A DNA stretch of 64,000 nt from Hevea brasiliensis (Eukaryota; Streptophyta; Magnoliopsida; Malpighiales; Euphorbiaceae). Under the pieces are notes generated by a model. It had not been told where the DNA came from. It made no database searches and worked only from the letters and a program-made list of their open reading frames with translations. The position numbers were made by a program, and so were the translations under genes. The DNA is taken from contig NC_079503.1 in assembly GCF_030052815.1 (NCBI RefSeq), positions 52,742,735-52,806,734 on the forward strand. The letters run 5' to 3'. Shown here in pieces: positions 11,283-24,300 of the stretch. Position 1 is the stretch's first letter. Each line of letters begins with the position of its first letter.

Positions 11283-11510
11283 TGTAACAACCCAACCCAT
11301 CTCCAGTCAGTATTGTCCGCTTTGGCCCGTGGGGCTCACGGATTTGTCCCTTGGGAGGTTTCATTCCCCAAAGCTCACTGACCAGGTGAGGAAGGCTCCC
11401 ACATATATGGCCCAAATCTTTCCTTCCCGTTTCCAATGTGGGACACGAATCCACCCCAGTGCGTAGCTGGTTGAACAAGCATGTCCCAACCCCATCCCTG
11501 GGTCGTGATA
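11283..11510 (-). mobile_element. Short LTR, 228 bp, minus-strand copy
   Basis: Read on the minus strand it runs TATCACGACCC to GGTTGTTACA and matches the plus-strand copy at 8782-9009, with the first TG changed to TA. It serves as the 5' LTR of the minus-strand gag-pol arm and forms the right edge of the A/G composite. Confidence 0.8.
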
Positions 11511-11515
11511 GTATT
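11511..11515. repeat. Right target-site duplication GTATT of composite A/G
   Basis: Repeats the five bases at 3839-3843. Confidence 0.55.
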
Positions 11516-12641
11516 TTTTAATATAAAGGAATTATAATTATATTCTATATTTAATAAAATATTTATATGAACTATGTGGGTTTTAAATGAGATCTTGATG
11601 CAAGTTAAGCCTGCTACCAGTTTCGGAGGCCTTATATTGACTTGAATTCTAGTGCTAGTAATGGTCCTAGATTTAGGCTATTACAACAAAAGTATGATAG
11701 TACAAGGAAGTAAAGTGTATTTTTCCCCTTATTTTTTTAATTAAAAGAATTGAATTCCAACAATTTTAAACTTTTCAAAATGAGAATTAGTCTAAAAAAA
11801 TTCAATTGAATTGACATGTTTCATTTTTAGACTTTCTAAACACACCTTATGAGTTTTACATTACAAGAACATACAAATTACCTATGTACATTACTGATGG
11901 ATAGCCATTTGTAAACATGCCAACAACTTTACTGACGACTAAGTCATCACTAAGTTACCTACTATAAAAAAAAAAAAAAAAAAGATCAATGGGGAAATTA
12001 CTGCTTCGCTAATGCTAAATTCTGTTGACATTCCGTTATTGATTTTGTTTATAGAAGGATTTAGCCATTTTATGTACAAATAATCTCATTGATAATAGGC
12101 ATTTTTTTGTGGTGTTTGTCCATCTTGTATGCATATGTTAGTGTCGTAGCTAAAGGTGGCAATTCAAGTTAGCAAGTTGTATTTGTGTATACACAACACG
12201 ACATGAATATGATTAGAGTCGACATGAACATGATATGAGTAATAAATCATGTAAAAAATCGACATGACTTATTTAACATGGTTTAACATGAATCAATCCA
12301 TTTAATGCTTAACACAATTCAACATGACTCATTTGATATGTTTTGACACAATTTAATACTTTTAATCTTTATAAAATAATATCTTATATAAAATTTACAC
12401 ATTAATTAATTTTAGTCATGCATAAATTTAGCAATAGATAAAATATAAAATTTAACATTAAACAAGTGATATTTAAACTTTAACTAATTAATATTTTAAC
12501 TAAAATTACTAAAAAATAATTATAAGCAATGTAATTTTTAATTTATCATGTAAATTCAAAAATTAAATAAATTGTAATAAAAAATACAAACAAATTTAAT
12601 AAAGTAACAAATATATAATAAAATAAATAATTAAGTTTGTA
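11516..12641. other. AT-rich spacer between A/G and B
   Basis: No gene is visible. It contains an 18-base A run (11966-11983) and a stretch with repeated ACATGA/GACATG words (12190-12360), which may be a scrap of an old non-coding transposon. The last five bases, TTGTA (12637-12641), are the predicted left target-site duplication of element B. Confidence 0.5.
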
Positions 12642-12802
12642 TGTAACACCCCTATGTTCAGTAGTGCGTTCGACTGTTCCAATGACCAGTGTTGTCTGGA
12701 CAGCTCGAATGCCTAGAACTACACTTCGATATGAGTGAGGAGATATAAAATAATGAAATACAAGAAAAGCAAAGGAAAAATAATAGCAAAGAAATGTAAC
12801 CA

Positions 12803-12855
12803 AGTTAAGCGAGCCGAGAACCCTAGCGATGGATGACCACACCGGGAAGTCACGG
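12803..12855 (+). promoter_or_regulatory. 5S-rRNA-like internal promoter (A and C boxes) in LTR B, 5' copy
   Basis: AGTTAAGCG (12803-12811) equals the A-box start of plant 5S rRNA. GATGGATGACC (12828-12838, one base off) and GGGAAGTC (12844-12851) match the C box and what follows. A run of five T at 12902-12906 could end a Pol III transcript. The 5' half of 5S is absent. Confidence 0.6.
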
Positions 12856-15800
12856 CGTGGACCGTTGACTAGCCCTGGACTGCGGGAAATCCTGAAAAAT
12901 ATTTTTAGGACTTAAAGAGACATCAATTGAAGTATAAATATCATTAGAAATATTAAAGAAAAATTAATTAATTAGTACAAAGAAAAGTGAGAAATCAAAA
13001 AACGGACAAAACCCGGTGTTACCGAAAAATCGGGAATGCAACCCGAACAGGGGCATTGTGGTCATTTGACACCCCGAGTTACCTTTTGACCTAAATTTCC
13101 ATTAAAAATAAATAATATTACACTTGGAAAATATAATGAGAAATTAAATTAGGGGTACCTAATGTAAATAACAAAAATGGGATTCAAATTGAGTAATTAA
13201 CACATTTAACTTATAATGTAATTAAATATTGGTGAGTGGAGCACTATGGGGTTAAAATAATCAATATGTGGGCAGGTGTAAACCCCACTAACACCTTCAT
13301 CTTCTTCATTCACTCACCATTGTCGAAATGAAAAGCTTGAAAATCCTCCATGGCCGTTTTGCTTAAAGCTTCATAATCTCCATCATTTCCACCTCCAAAC
13401 ACCAAAGTTTCTTCACTAATTTTGATCCTCACCTCACAAGGAAGAAGTAGATACTAAATTCAAGGGAGTTTGGTGAAGATTTAACAAGCCCCAATAATGG
13501 GTAAGTGTTTAAATTGATTTATTTCTTAAGTAAAGTTTATGGGAAGCTTGAGATGAACAAATTGATGAAGAAAATTTGAGGTTTTGGTGAGTTGTTATTA
13601 TGCACTAGTTAGGCAACCATGGTACTTAAATATTTTGAATTATTTTCACATGCAATTGAAGGGTATTGATGTTGATAAAAGTGAATAAAAGTTTTAGTAG
13701 GTTAATTCTTAGTGTATGTTAAAGTTGAGCACTTGAGTTGGAAATTTTGTTGAATTTAAAATTCTATGCGTGAGTGCCTAAATGGACAGCCATGAAATTG
13801 TACACTAAATGAAATATTATTAAATGTATTGTGAAGGATTAATGTTGACTAATGTGATTTAAAGTGTTGGTAAGTTAACTTCATGCATATGTAATGGTGG
13901 ACCAAGTGGAAATTGAGTTTGAAGGCAATTATGGAAGCTTGACAAATATGGTAGCTTGTTAACTCTTTAAAGGATGCTGGAATTCATGAAGTTGTTTAAT
14001 GAATTGTGGTCCTAAAGTTTGCCAAATATGTATGTAAATTAGTAGTGAAGATATATGTTATGATAGTGGACATGTAAATGAGCATGATTAAGTGATTAAA
14101 TTATGGTAATTGAGTTTGACAAATTCTGCACTTTATGGTGTATGTTGAAAGTGATTGTAAGCTACCAACATGATCAATAACATGTTGTGAAATATGTTTA
14201 GGTTAGGGTACAAACTAGAATTGGCATGAAGGTGAAGTTTGGTAAGTGTTAAAGGTGATTTTTGACGAGTATAAACAAAATGCAATAGGGCAGTTTGTGT
14301 TTTGGGCATAGAACCTTAAGTGTGTGGCTCCAATTGGTATGAAACCAATTGGAGGTGAAACTAGGCACAAAATGTGCCAACTTTCATGAAGGAAGCATGC
14401 CAAAATTCTGCTTGTAAAGTAACTTGAAAAATGACCAAATCCGGATTAGTGCAATTAAGGCCTGAAAATTTACCATTTGGGCAGCAGTTAGTGTTTAGGC
14501 CATAACTCACTCAAAACAAGTCCAATTGACCTGAAATTTTGACCATGAATAGTTAAGACCCATATCTACAAGTCTTATGAAGACACCAAAACCCAGAAAT
14601 GATCATAAGCAAGTGAAAAAGCTTGCTCAAGTTCGGGTCCAAAAACTGGCCGAACCAAAATTGACCTAAAATGACCTAAAGTGACAAATTTTGATGCATT
14701 TTGACCAGCAATAGTAAAATGACCATAACTTGGTCTAAATAACTCAGAATGATCTGAAATTTTGCCTCGCGTGCAATAAGACATAAATCTACAAGTTTGT
14801 AGTTTTGACCAAAACCCGAAAATCGAGGGAACTAGGTCGTCCGGCTAGGTCAAACTAATATCCCGAAATCCAGCAAATTACAAGAAAATGCAATATACAA
14901 GGAAATGAATTTGGTAACATGTACCAACCCTAAAAGACTATTGAATGTGACAAATTAGTAACATTAAAACCTAATTTACCTAGAACGCATTTAGGGTCAA
15001 CATATTAGGTTGACTAAGCAAATAATAGAATTCAGTGAATTAATTATCGAGCATTATTGTTAGAGACAGTTTAAATGAATACTGAAACACTTCAAATTGT
15101 GTTTCTCAGTTAGCAAAGACTCAGGGAAAGGGAAGGAAACATTGAGTCAAGGCCAGGAGACAGTTATCAGAGGTTTGTGCACAACAGTTAATTCTTTTGA
15201 ATTTTTTCAATTGAAATGAATTATGACTATTTGTACATTATTGTTTTAAATTGTGGAAATGTGTTTGAATGAATATTGATTGCTTGAAAAGCATTGTAAA
15301 TGGTTTGAAACTGTGAAAAATTATTTGAATGATATTGATGGATACTTATTGATTGAAAAGCATTGGAAATGATTTGAAACCACAGCTATCATGTATATTG
15401 ATTGTATTCCTCGCTAGCTTGTCTAGTGGGACGAATTGAATTCCCTCTCTGGCTGAAGTGTTGAGGTGTGTGCCTGTTGAGGATGAATAGAATGAGTACT
15501 CATATTTTTGCTAGCTAACTATGTTATTCCTCATTAGCCATCAACTTCTGGGACGAATTGAATACCTCATTAGCCATCAGCTTTTGGGACAAATTGAACT
15601 TTGGAACATGATTAAGCTATGCGTGATTTATTGATATGTATTGTAAGATTGTGAAATGGAGTTTAAATTCTTATTGAGTTTAAATTCTTATTGACATTCA
15701 CTGTCTTTTGAATTTAACTATGTTTTGACTTCTGAGATTTATTGTGATATTGAAAAATAGAGTTTAAATTCCTTATGACATTTATTGTCTTGAATCTAAC

Positions 15801-15877
15801 TATGGTTTTACGTATCCACTATTTATATGATTTATGAATTGTGATTTAAAGTTGTATTTGGTAAATGTTGTACACCA

Positions 15878-15917
15878 CTGAGACATTGTCTCAGCGATAG
15901 CTTTTCATTGCTGTCGC
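15878..15917 (+). other. Double RNA hairpin in LTR B, 5' copy
   Basis: CTGAGA (15878-15883) pairs with TCTCAG (15889-15894) over a 5-base loop. GCGATAGC (15894-15901) pairs with GCTGTCGC (15910-15917), with one G-U pair. The 3' LTR copy at about 24578-24620 keeps both, with further G-U changes. Confidence 0.6.
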
Positions 15918-16526
15918 AGGTAGACAGACGGACAGGGCAGCAGACTAGGCTGCTAGAGCATTCAGCGAGAGAGCATCGGGTATATTGAGTATACTCCATT
16001 TTGCATTTTGTACTGTAATGTATATTCACTGTATGTATATTTTGTTCTTGGTTTGAGCAGTTGTAAAATAAAATTGTACCTTGAAGTTGTAAAATAAATT
16101 ATGAGTTATTTTGACTTTTAAAATTTGTACTGTATCTCTTTAATCTCAGTCTTTGAAAAATTATTGTGGAATTGAGTTGAGGAAAATATTGTGTTGTTTA
16201 ACTGTTGGAGTTGAGATTGAGAAATATATTGAAGTGTTTTTTTACAGGTTTCCTGAAGAACTGTTTTATCCAAAATACAGATGGCACTCTGCCAAAATTT
16301 TTACAGAAATTCCTAATAATTCAAATGTGTTAGTTCTATCACTTCAGTTCAAAAAGTTTTTAACACCTGTAAATAGTGCTCACCACTATAAAAAAGAAGT
16401 AAGAAAAGTTTTAAAATCCCTTGTAGTGTATTTAATGGGTTATCAGTAGACGAAGTTGGTAATTCATTAGGTATAATACGGGATCATGTTATGCCTTACA
16501 GAGAGGTAGGGTGTGACATGTTTTAG

Positions 16527-16538
16527 TGGTATCAGAGC
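16527..16538 (+). other. Primer binding site of element B
   Basis: TGGTATCAGAGC, complementary to the initiator Met tRNA, eight bases after the 5' LTR end. Confidence 0.9.
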
Positions 16539-16707
16539 TAGTTTTTAGATTCTGTTTTCACCTGTTACTTGAATATTCTTTCTTCATAGTACAACTGCTC
16601 AATATCATTGTTTGATACATACGGTACATTACATTATAAATATGCACTAACGGGAGGAAATCTTCTTGTGTTATTTGTTTAGGAGATCTAAGATCCTTGC
16701 ATTGACA

Positions 16708-19700
16708 ATGGAAGAGGGTGATCGTTCAGTCGATCAATCTATAGAGGCTGAGGTGTAAGGGGATGCCCCAGCCCTACACAATGTCAGTGGTTCAAGAAGA
16801 CTAGCCCCGCAGCATCGCAGCTTTCTCGCTCACCACTCAGCAGATGGCTGCAATGTTCCAACAAATGGCTAGTAATGTGCCTACTCAAGTCCCAATACAG
16901 ACACCAGTGATACAACCACAGTCTCTTGCTAGGCAGTATGACAAATTGATGAAATATGGGGCTACAGAGTTCAAGGGGACAGTAGATCCTCTCGAGGCTG
17001 AACAATGGTTAGAGAGGATGGATAGGGTATTCAAGAAACTGCATTGCACAGAGGAACTCAGATTTGAATACTCAGTATCTTTGCTACAGGGGGATGCTTA
17101 TGACTGGTGGAAAACCATTCCCCACAGTATGGTAGAACCTGCAGTGCTAACATGGAATGACTTTCTTAGAGAATTCAGACAAAAATATGTCCCTGATGCT
17201 TATGTAGACCAGAAGTTGCAAGAGTTCCTAAGTCTGAAACAGGGGAGCAGATCAGTGGCTGAGTATGAAAGAGAATTTTCCCACCTAAGCCATTATGCAG
17301 TAAGTCTACTTTCAACCAGCAGGGAGAGATGCAAGAGGTTTGAAACCGGCTTGAAGCCCGAGATCGACACAAGTGGTCGGATTCAAACACACTAACTTCT
17401 CTGAACTTGTTTCTCAAGCCCTAGAGTTGGAAAGAATTGAGTCTGAAGCAACTCCTGAGAAAAAGAAATTGGAAAAGACAGAGAAAGAGGGAAAATCAAT
17501 AGAACAGAGTTTCAGTGGTCCTACTGGAAAGAGGAAGAACCATGGGGGACACAGCAGAGGTGGCAAGAAGTCTGGTAGGGGAAGATATTCAGGACAGAAG
17601 CCTCCTCTATCTGGTCAGCAGAGTACCAGAGGTTCTTACCCTCCCTGCCAATGTGAAACTTGTGGAAGAAATCATGGTGGGATATGCTATAAGGCTATTA
17701 GAGCCCGTTATAACTGTGGAAGCACAGGACACTTTGCCAAGGACTACACCAGTAGTCGCAGAGTTGGACCACCTTCTACTACTGTAGAAGGGTCAGTTCA
17801 GAGCCCTGTCACCAGAAGTTCACAACCACCTAGCAGAGGTAGAAGCAGGGGTAGAGGTAGCCCAGCAGGCAGCCAAGGCACAGTGAAACATTCAGAGCAA
17901 GATAGTGCTCCAGTTAGAATCTATGCAATGAGACAGAGAGAAGAGGCCGAGACATCTGATGTTGTGGCTGGTACCTTTTCAACTTTTAATCAAGATGTGT
18001 TTGTGCTATTTGATCTGGGTTCTACCCATTCTTATGTGAGTGCTAGCATCATTGATTGCATTGCTATTCCATGTACAAAAATGGACTTTAAGGTGCTAGT
18101 AACAAGTCTGTTAGGACAGGAGGTCAGGGTTAATAGAATGTATAGGGATTGTCCTTTGGTGATCCAAGAACACACTTTTCTGTCTGATTTGATTGAAATG
18201 CCCTTCAGAGATTATGACATTATCTTTGGCATGGATTGGTTAGCCAGGCATCATGCCATGATTGGATCAGAGGTCAAGATACCACTTTAGCCTCCTCGAT
18301 GCTGATGTGGTAATACATGGGGAGAGGCAGTTATTGCCATCAAACATCATTTCGGCTGCACTAGCCAGAAAAATGATCAGAAAGGGGTGTGAAGCATACT
18401 TGGCACATGTGGTAGACACCCAAGTGGGGAGTCCAGCATTGAAGGACATCCCTACAGTATATGACTTTCCAGATGTGTTTCCTGATGAATTGCCAGGATT
18501 ACCTCCGGAAAGAGAAGTGCAGTTTGAAATTAATGTTATGCCTGGTGTGGATCCAATCTCCATAACACCATATAGAATGGCACCAACAGAGTTGAAGGAG
18601 TTGAAGATACAGTTGCAAGAATTACTTGAAAAGGGCTTCATCCGCCCTAGTGTGTCACCTTGGGGAGCACCAGTGTTGTTTGTTAAGAAGAAGGATGGTA
18701 CTCTCCGCTTATGTATAGATTACCGACAGTTGAATAAGGTGACAATAAAGAACAGATATCCATTGCCTCGCATTGATGATCTGTTTGATCAGTTGAAGGG
18801 TGCAGCTGTATTCTCCAAAATTGATTTGCGATCTGGTTATTATCAGTTGAAGGTGCAAGAGCAGAGTATTCCAAAAACTGCTTTCAGAACTCAGTATGGC
18901 CACTATGAGTTTCTAGTAATGCCATTCGGGTTAACAAATGCTCTAGCTGCTTTTATGGATCTGATGAACACTATCTTCAAACCATATCTCGACCAATTTG
19001 TGGTGGTGTTTATTGATGACATTTTGATAGCATGACAGACATATGCGGATTATACTGCAGACTTTAAGGGAGAAACAACTATACGCCAAATTGTCGAAGT
19101 GTGAATTTTGGCGGAAAGAAATCTCCTTTTGGGACATGTTGTGTCAGCTGAAGGGATCAAGGTAGATTCCAGCAAGGTAGAAGCTAACCTTAATTGGAAG
19201 CCACCCAGGAACATCACAGAAATTCGCAGTTTTCTGGGTTTAGCTGGATATTACAGTCAGTTTGTGAAGGGTTTTTCTATGTTATCTTCTCCACTGACCA
19301 AACTGCTTCAGAAAGATGTAAAATTTCAGTGGACAGATAAATGTCAGCAGAGTTTTGATGAGTTAAAGAGGTGTTTGACTGAAGCTCCAGTCCTCACTTT
19401 ACCTACTCCGGGTAAAGAATACACAATTTATAGTGATGCTTCTCACAATGGGTTAGGCTGTGTATTGATGCAAGATCGGAATGTCATTGCTTATGTGTCA
19501 CGCCAGCTAAAACCGCATGAGAGGAACTAACCAACACATGATTTGGAGCTAGCAGCTATTGTTTTTGCTCTGAAGATCTGGAGACACTATTTGTATGGGG
19601 AGAAATGTTACATTTACACAGATCACAAGAGCTTGAAGTATTTGGGCACCCAGAAGGAATTAAATTTGAGGCAGAGGAGATGGTTAGATCTGATTAAAGA

Positions 19701-21322
19701 CTATGATTGCTTAATAGACTATCAGCCAAGGAAAGCAAATGTGGTGGCTGACGCCTTAAGTCGCAAGACTATGGCAAGTCTCAGAGTTTCTCCTTTGTCC
19801 ATGGTATATGAATTAAAAGCACAAAGATGCCGCTTTAGAGATCGATGATGAGGGATGACAAGAGTTGCATGGCATGTACAGCCAGTGTTGATTGATCAGA
19901 TCAGAATGGCTGCTCAGAGTGATGATAAATATCAGAAGCTAGTGAAAGAAGTCCAGCAAGGCAAGAAACCTGAATTCTCTGTGAGAGATGATGGGTTATT
20001 ACTACATCAGGGCAGAATGTGCGTTCCTAGTGATGTGGAATTGAGACAAATCATTATGAAGGAAGCACATGAGTCTCCTTTTGCTATGCATCCCGGTGGA
20101 ACTAAAATGTACAGAGGGCTGAAAGAGCATTACTGGTGGATGGGTATGAAGAGGGATATAGCTGAGTTTGTTTCCAAATGCCTAACTTGTCAGCAAGTAA
20201 ACGCAGAACATCAAGTTCCAGCTGGTTTGTTACATCCTTTGTCAATACTAGAGTGGAAATGGGAACGAATAACTATGGATTTTGTTACAGGACTTCCAAG
20301 GACACAGAATAGTCATGATGCAGTATGGGTTATAGTTGACAGATTGACCAAGTCTGCTCACTTTTTGCCAGTTTGGATGGATTATAGCCTGGAAAGATTG
20401 GCCAGATTGTACATATATGAGATTGTAAAATTGCATGGAGTGCCAGTATCAATTGTGTCTGACAGAAATCCTAGATTCACTTCTAGATTCTGGGATAGTC
20501 TTCAGAGAGCCCTAGGAACTAGATTGAACTTCAAAGACAAAGATTCCACCCACGCATGCATGGCCACCAAAGGGTAATTCAGATATTGGAGGATATGCTA
20601 CGGGCTTGTGTGATTGAGTTTGAAGGTAGTTGGGATACACACTTGCCTTTAATTGAGTTTGCTTATAACAACAGCTACCAATCAAGCATTGGGATGCCTC
20701 CATATGAAGCTTTGTATGGCAGAAAGTGCAGAACTCCCTTATGTTAGGATGAAGTAGGTGAAAGGAAGATGATTGGGCCAGAAATTGTTCAGCAGATAGA
20801 GGAAAAGATCAGATTGATTAGAGATAGACTTAAGACTGCATCAGACCGTTAGAAGTCCTATGTTAATCTGAAGAGAAGAGATATTGAATATGCAATGGAT
20901 GATAAAGTATTCCTCAAAGTTTCTCCTTGGAAGAGGATTATGAGATTTGGCAGAAAGGGGAAACTGAGTCCTCGTTTCATCGGACTATATGAGGTTCTAA
21001 AAAGAGTGGGTCCTTTGGCATATCGGTTGGCATTACCTCTAGAGCTAGCAAGGATACACAGTGTCTTCCATGTGTCCATGTTAAGGAGGTACAGATCTGA
21101 CCCATCTCATGTACTATCAGTTGAAGAGATTGAGGTAAATCCAGACCTCTCATATGAGGAAGAACCCATAGAAATTCTGGCATATGAGGTGAAGCAGCTG
21201 AGGAACAAACAGATACACCTGGTTAAAGTGCTGTGGAACCATCATTCAGGCCAGGAAGCTACTTGGGAACGTGAAGAGGATATGAGGAGACAACACCCAC
21301 GGCTATTCAGAGACTGTTGCCA
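16708..21322 (+). pseudogene. Chromovirus B gag-pol polyprotein with chromodomain, broken
   Basis: The order is gag, protease, RT, RNase H, integrase, chromodomain, the Tekay/Del layout. Start is ATG 16708 (MEEGDR). Gag is clear from 16844; its zinc knuckle has lost the first and last Cys (now Arg and Tyr). The protease keeps Asp but reads FDLGST. RT has VVFIDDIL near 19010, then lacks about 20 bases. RNase H has [12 protein letters not shown] and YIYTDHKSL. Integrase has the zinc finger (MHPGG, CLTCQQ), MDFVTGLP and IVSDRNPRF, but the catalytic-Glu block near 20545-20575 is scrambled. GPLAYRLALP and the chromodomain (VLWNHHSGQEATWERE) follow. Stops and frameshifts: TAA near 16759, shifts near 16800, 17365, 18270, 19036-19110, stops at 19528, 20743 and about 20849. 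The natural stop after LFRD is lost and the frame runs on into the 3' LTR. Confidence 0.93.
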
Positions 21323-21350
21323 GGTAAAATTTCGAGACAAAATTTATTTT

Positions 21351-21360
21351 AAGGGGGGGA
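21351..21360 (+). other. Polypurine tract of element B
   Basis: AAGGGGGGGA, four bases (GAAT) before the 3' LTR start at 21365. The same tract and spacing occur in C. Confidence 0.9.
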
Positions 21361-21364
21361 GAAT

Positions 21365-24300
21365 TGTAACACCCCTATGTTCGGTAGTGCATTCTACTGT
21401 TCCAATGACCAGTGTTGTCTGGACAGCTAGAATGCCTAGAACTACACTTCGATATGAGTGAAGAGACATAAAATAATGAAATACAAGAAAAGAAAATACA
21501 AGAAAAACAAAGGAAAAATAATAGCAAAGAAATGTAACCAAGTTAAGCGAGCCGAGAACCCTAGCGATGGGTGACCGCACTGGGAAGTCACGGCGTGGAC
21601 CGTTGACTAGCCCTGGACTGCGGGGAACCCTGAAAAATATTTTTAGGACTTAAAGAGACATCAATTGAAGTATAAATATCATTAAAAATATCAAAAAAAA
21701 TTAATTAATTAGTACAAAGAAAAGTGAGAAATCAAAAAACGGACAAAACCCGGTGTTACCGAAAAATCAAGAATGCAACCCGAACAGGGGCATTGTGGTC
21801 ATTTGACACCCCTAGTTGCCTTTTGACCTAAATGTCCATTAAAAATAAATAATATTATACTTGGAAAATATAATGAAAAATTAAATTAGGGGTACCTATT
21901 GTAAATAACAAAAATGGGATTCAAATTGAGTAATTAACACATTTAACTTATAATGTAATTAAATATTGGTGAGTGGAGCACTATGGGGTTAAAATAATCA
22001 ATATGTGGGCAGGTGTAAACCCCACTAACACCTTCATCTTCTTCATTCACTCACCATTGCCGAAATGAAAAGCTTGAAAATCCTCCATGGCCGTTTTGCT
22101 TAAAGCTTCATTATCTCCATCATTTCCACCTCTAAACACCAAAGTTTCTTCACTAATTTTGATCCCCACCTCACAAGGAAGAAGTAGATACTAAATTCAA
22201 GGGAGTTTGGTGAAGATTTAACAAGCCCCAATAATGGGTAAGTGTTTAAATTGATTTATTTCTTAAGTAAAGTTTATGGGAAGCTTGAGATGAACAAATT
22301 GATGAAGAAAATTTGAGGTTTTGGTGAGTTGTTATTATGCACTAGTTAGGCAGCCATGGTACTTAAATATTTTGAATTATTTTCACATGCAATTGAAGGG
22401 TATTGATGTTGATAAAAGTGAATAAAAGTTTTAGTAGGTTAATTCTTGGTGTATGTTAAAGTTGAGCACTTGAGTTGGAAATTTTGTTGAATTTAAAATT
22501 CTATGCATGAGTGCCTAAATGGACAGCCATGAAATTGTACACTAAATGAAATATTATTACATGTATTGTGAAGAATTAATGTTGACTAATGTGATTTAAA
22601 GTGTTGGTAAGTTAACTTCATGCATATGTAATGGTGGACCAAGTGGAAATTGAGTTTGAAGGCAATTTTGGAGGCTTGACAAATATGGCAGCTTGTTAAC
22701 ACTTTAAAGGATGTTGGAATTCATGAAGTTGTTTAATGAATTGTGGTCCTAAAGTTTGCCAAATATGTATGTAAATTAGTAGTGAAGATATATGTTATGA
22801 TAGTGGACATGTAAATGAGCATGATTAAGTGATTAAATTGTGGTAATTGAGTTTGACAAATTCTGCACTTTATGGTGTATGTTGAAAGTGATTGTAAGCT
22901 GCCAAAATGATCAATAATATGTTGTGAAATATGTTTAGGTTAGGGTACAAACCAGAATTGGCATGAAGGTGAAGTTTGGTGAGTGTTAAAGTTGATTTTT
23001 GATGAGTATAAACAAAATGCAATAGGGCAGTTTGTGTTTTGGGCATAGAACCTTAAGTGTGTGGCTCCAATTGGTATGAAACCAATTGGAGGTGAAACTA
23101 GGCACAAAATGTGCCAACTTTCATGAAGGAAGCATGCCAAAATTCTGCTTGTAAAGTAACTTAAAAAATGACCAAATCCGGATTAGTGCAATTAAGGCCT
23201 GAAAATTTACCATTTGGGCAGCAGTTAGTATTTAGGCCATAACCTCCTCAAAACAGGTCCAATTGACCTGAAATTTTGACCATGAATAGTTAAGACCCAT
23301 ATCTACAAGTCTTATGAAGACACCAAAACCCATAAATGACCATAAGAAAGTCAAACAGCTTGCACAAGTTCGGGTCCAAAAACTGGCCGAACTAAAGTGA
23401 CAAATTTTGATGCATTTTGACCAGCAATAGTAAAATGACCATAACTTGGTCTACATAACTCAGAATGACCTGAAATTTTGCCCCGCGTGCAATAAGACAT
23501 AGATCTACAAGTTTGTAGTTTTGACCGAAACCCGAAAACCGAGGGAACTAGGTCGTCCGGCTAGGTCAAGCTAATATCCCGGAATCCAGCAAATTGTAAG
23601 AAAATGTAATATACAAGGAAATGAATTTGGTAACATGTACCAACCCTAAAAGACTATTGAATGTGACAAATTAGTAACATTAAAACCTAATTTACCTAGA
23701 ACGCATTTAGGGTTAACATATTAGGTTGACTAAGCAAATAATAGAATTTAGTGAATTAATTATCGAGCATTATCGTTAGAGACAGTTTAAATGAATATTG
23801 AAATACTTCAAATTGTGTTTCTCAGTTAGCAAAGACTCAGGGAAAGGGAAGGAAACACTGAGTCAAGGCCAGGAGACAGTTATCAGAGGTTTGTGCACAA
23901 CAGCTAATTCTTTTGAATTTTTTCAATTGAAATGAATTATGACTATTTGTACATTATTGTTTTAAATTGTGAAAATGTGTTTGAATGAATATTGATTGCT
24001 TGAAAAGCATTGTAAATGGTTTGAAACTGTGAAAAATTGTTTGAATGATATTGATGGATACTTATTGATTGAAAAGCATTGGAAATGATTTGAAACCACA
24101 GCTATCATGTATATTGATTGTATTCCTCGCTAGCTTGTCTAGTGGGATGAATTGAATTCCCTCTCTGGCTGAAGTGTTGAGGTGCGTGCCTGTTGAGGAT
24201 GAATAGAATGACTACTCATATTTTTGCTAGCTAGCTATGTTATTCCTCATTAGCCATCGGCTTCTGGGACGAATTGAATACCTCATTAGCCATCGGCTTT

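Larger units (their letters stand above)
12642..16518 (+). mobile_element. 5' LTR of chromovirus B, 3877 bp
   Basis: It begins TGTAACACCCC and ends GGTGTGACA, eight bases before the primer site. By eye it differs from B's 3' LTR at only a few positions per line. Indels include an 18-base-type tandem duplication (GAGTTTAAATTCTTATT) present here at about 15660-15700 but single in the 3' copy. It carries a 5S-like block at 12803 and a double hairpin at 15878. Frames on either strand recur in both LTRs only because the LTRs are duplicates. Confidence 0.92.

Noticed and set aside
11940..12360. Possible hAT- or MITE-type transposon remnant
   Set aside because: No paired terminal repeats or target duplication could be found, only AT-rich words and an A run.
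12546..12842. Minus-strand frame of 98 codons, seen again near 21344-21580
   Set aside because: It recurs only because the 5' and 3' LTRs of B are copies of each other; composition is low-complexity and there is no start context or homologue.
16527..16538. tRNA-related sequence
   Set aside because: It is a primer binding site complementary to the 3' end of a tRNA, not a tRNA gene; no cloverleaf surrounds it. The same holds at 6237, 8711, 11268, 29668 and 52222.
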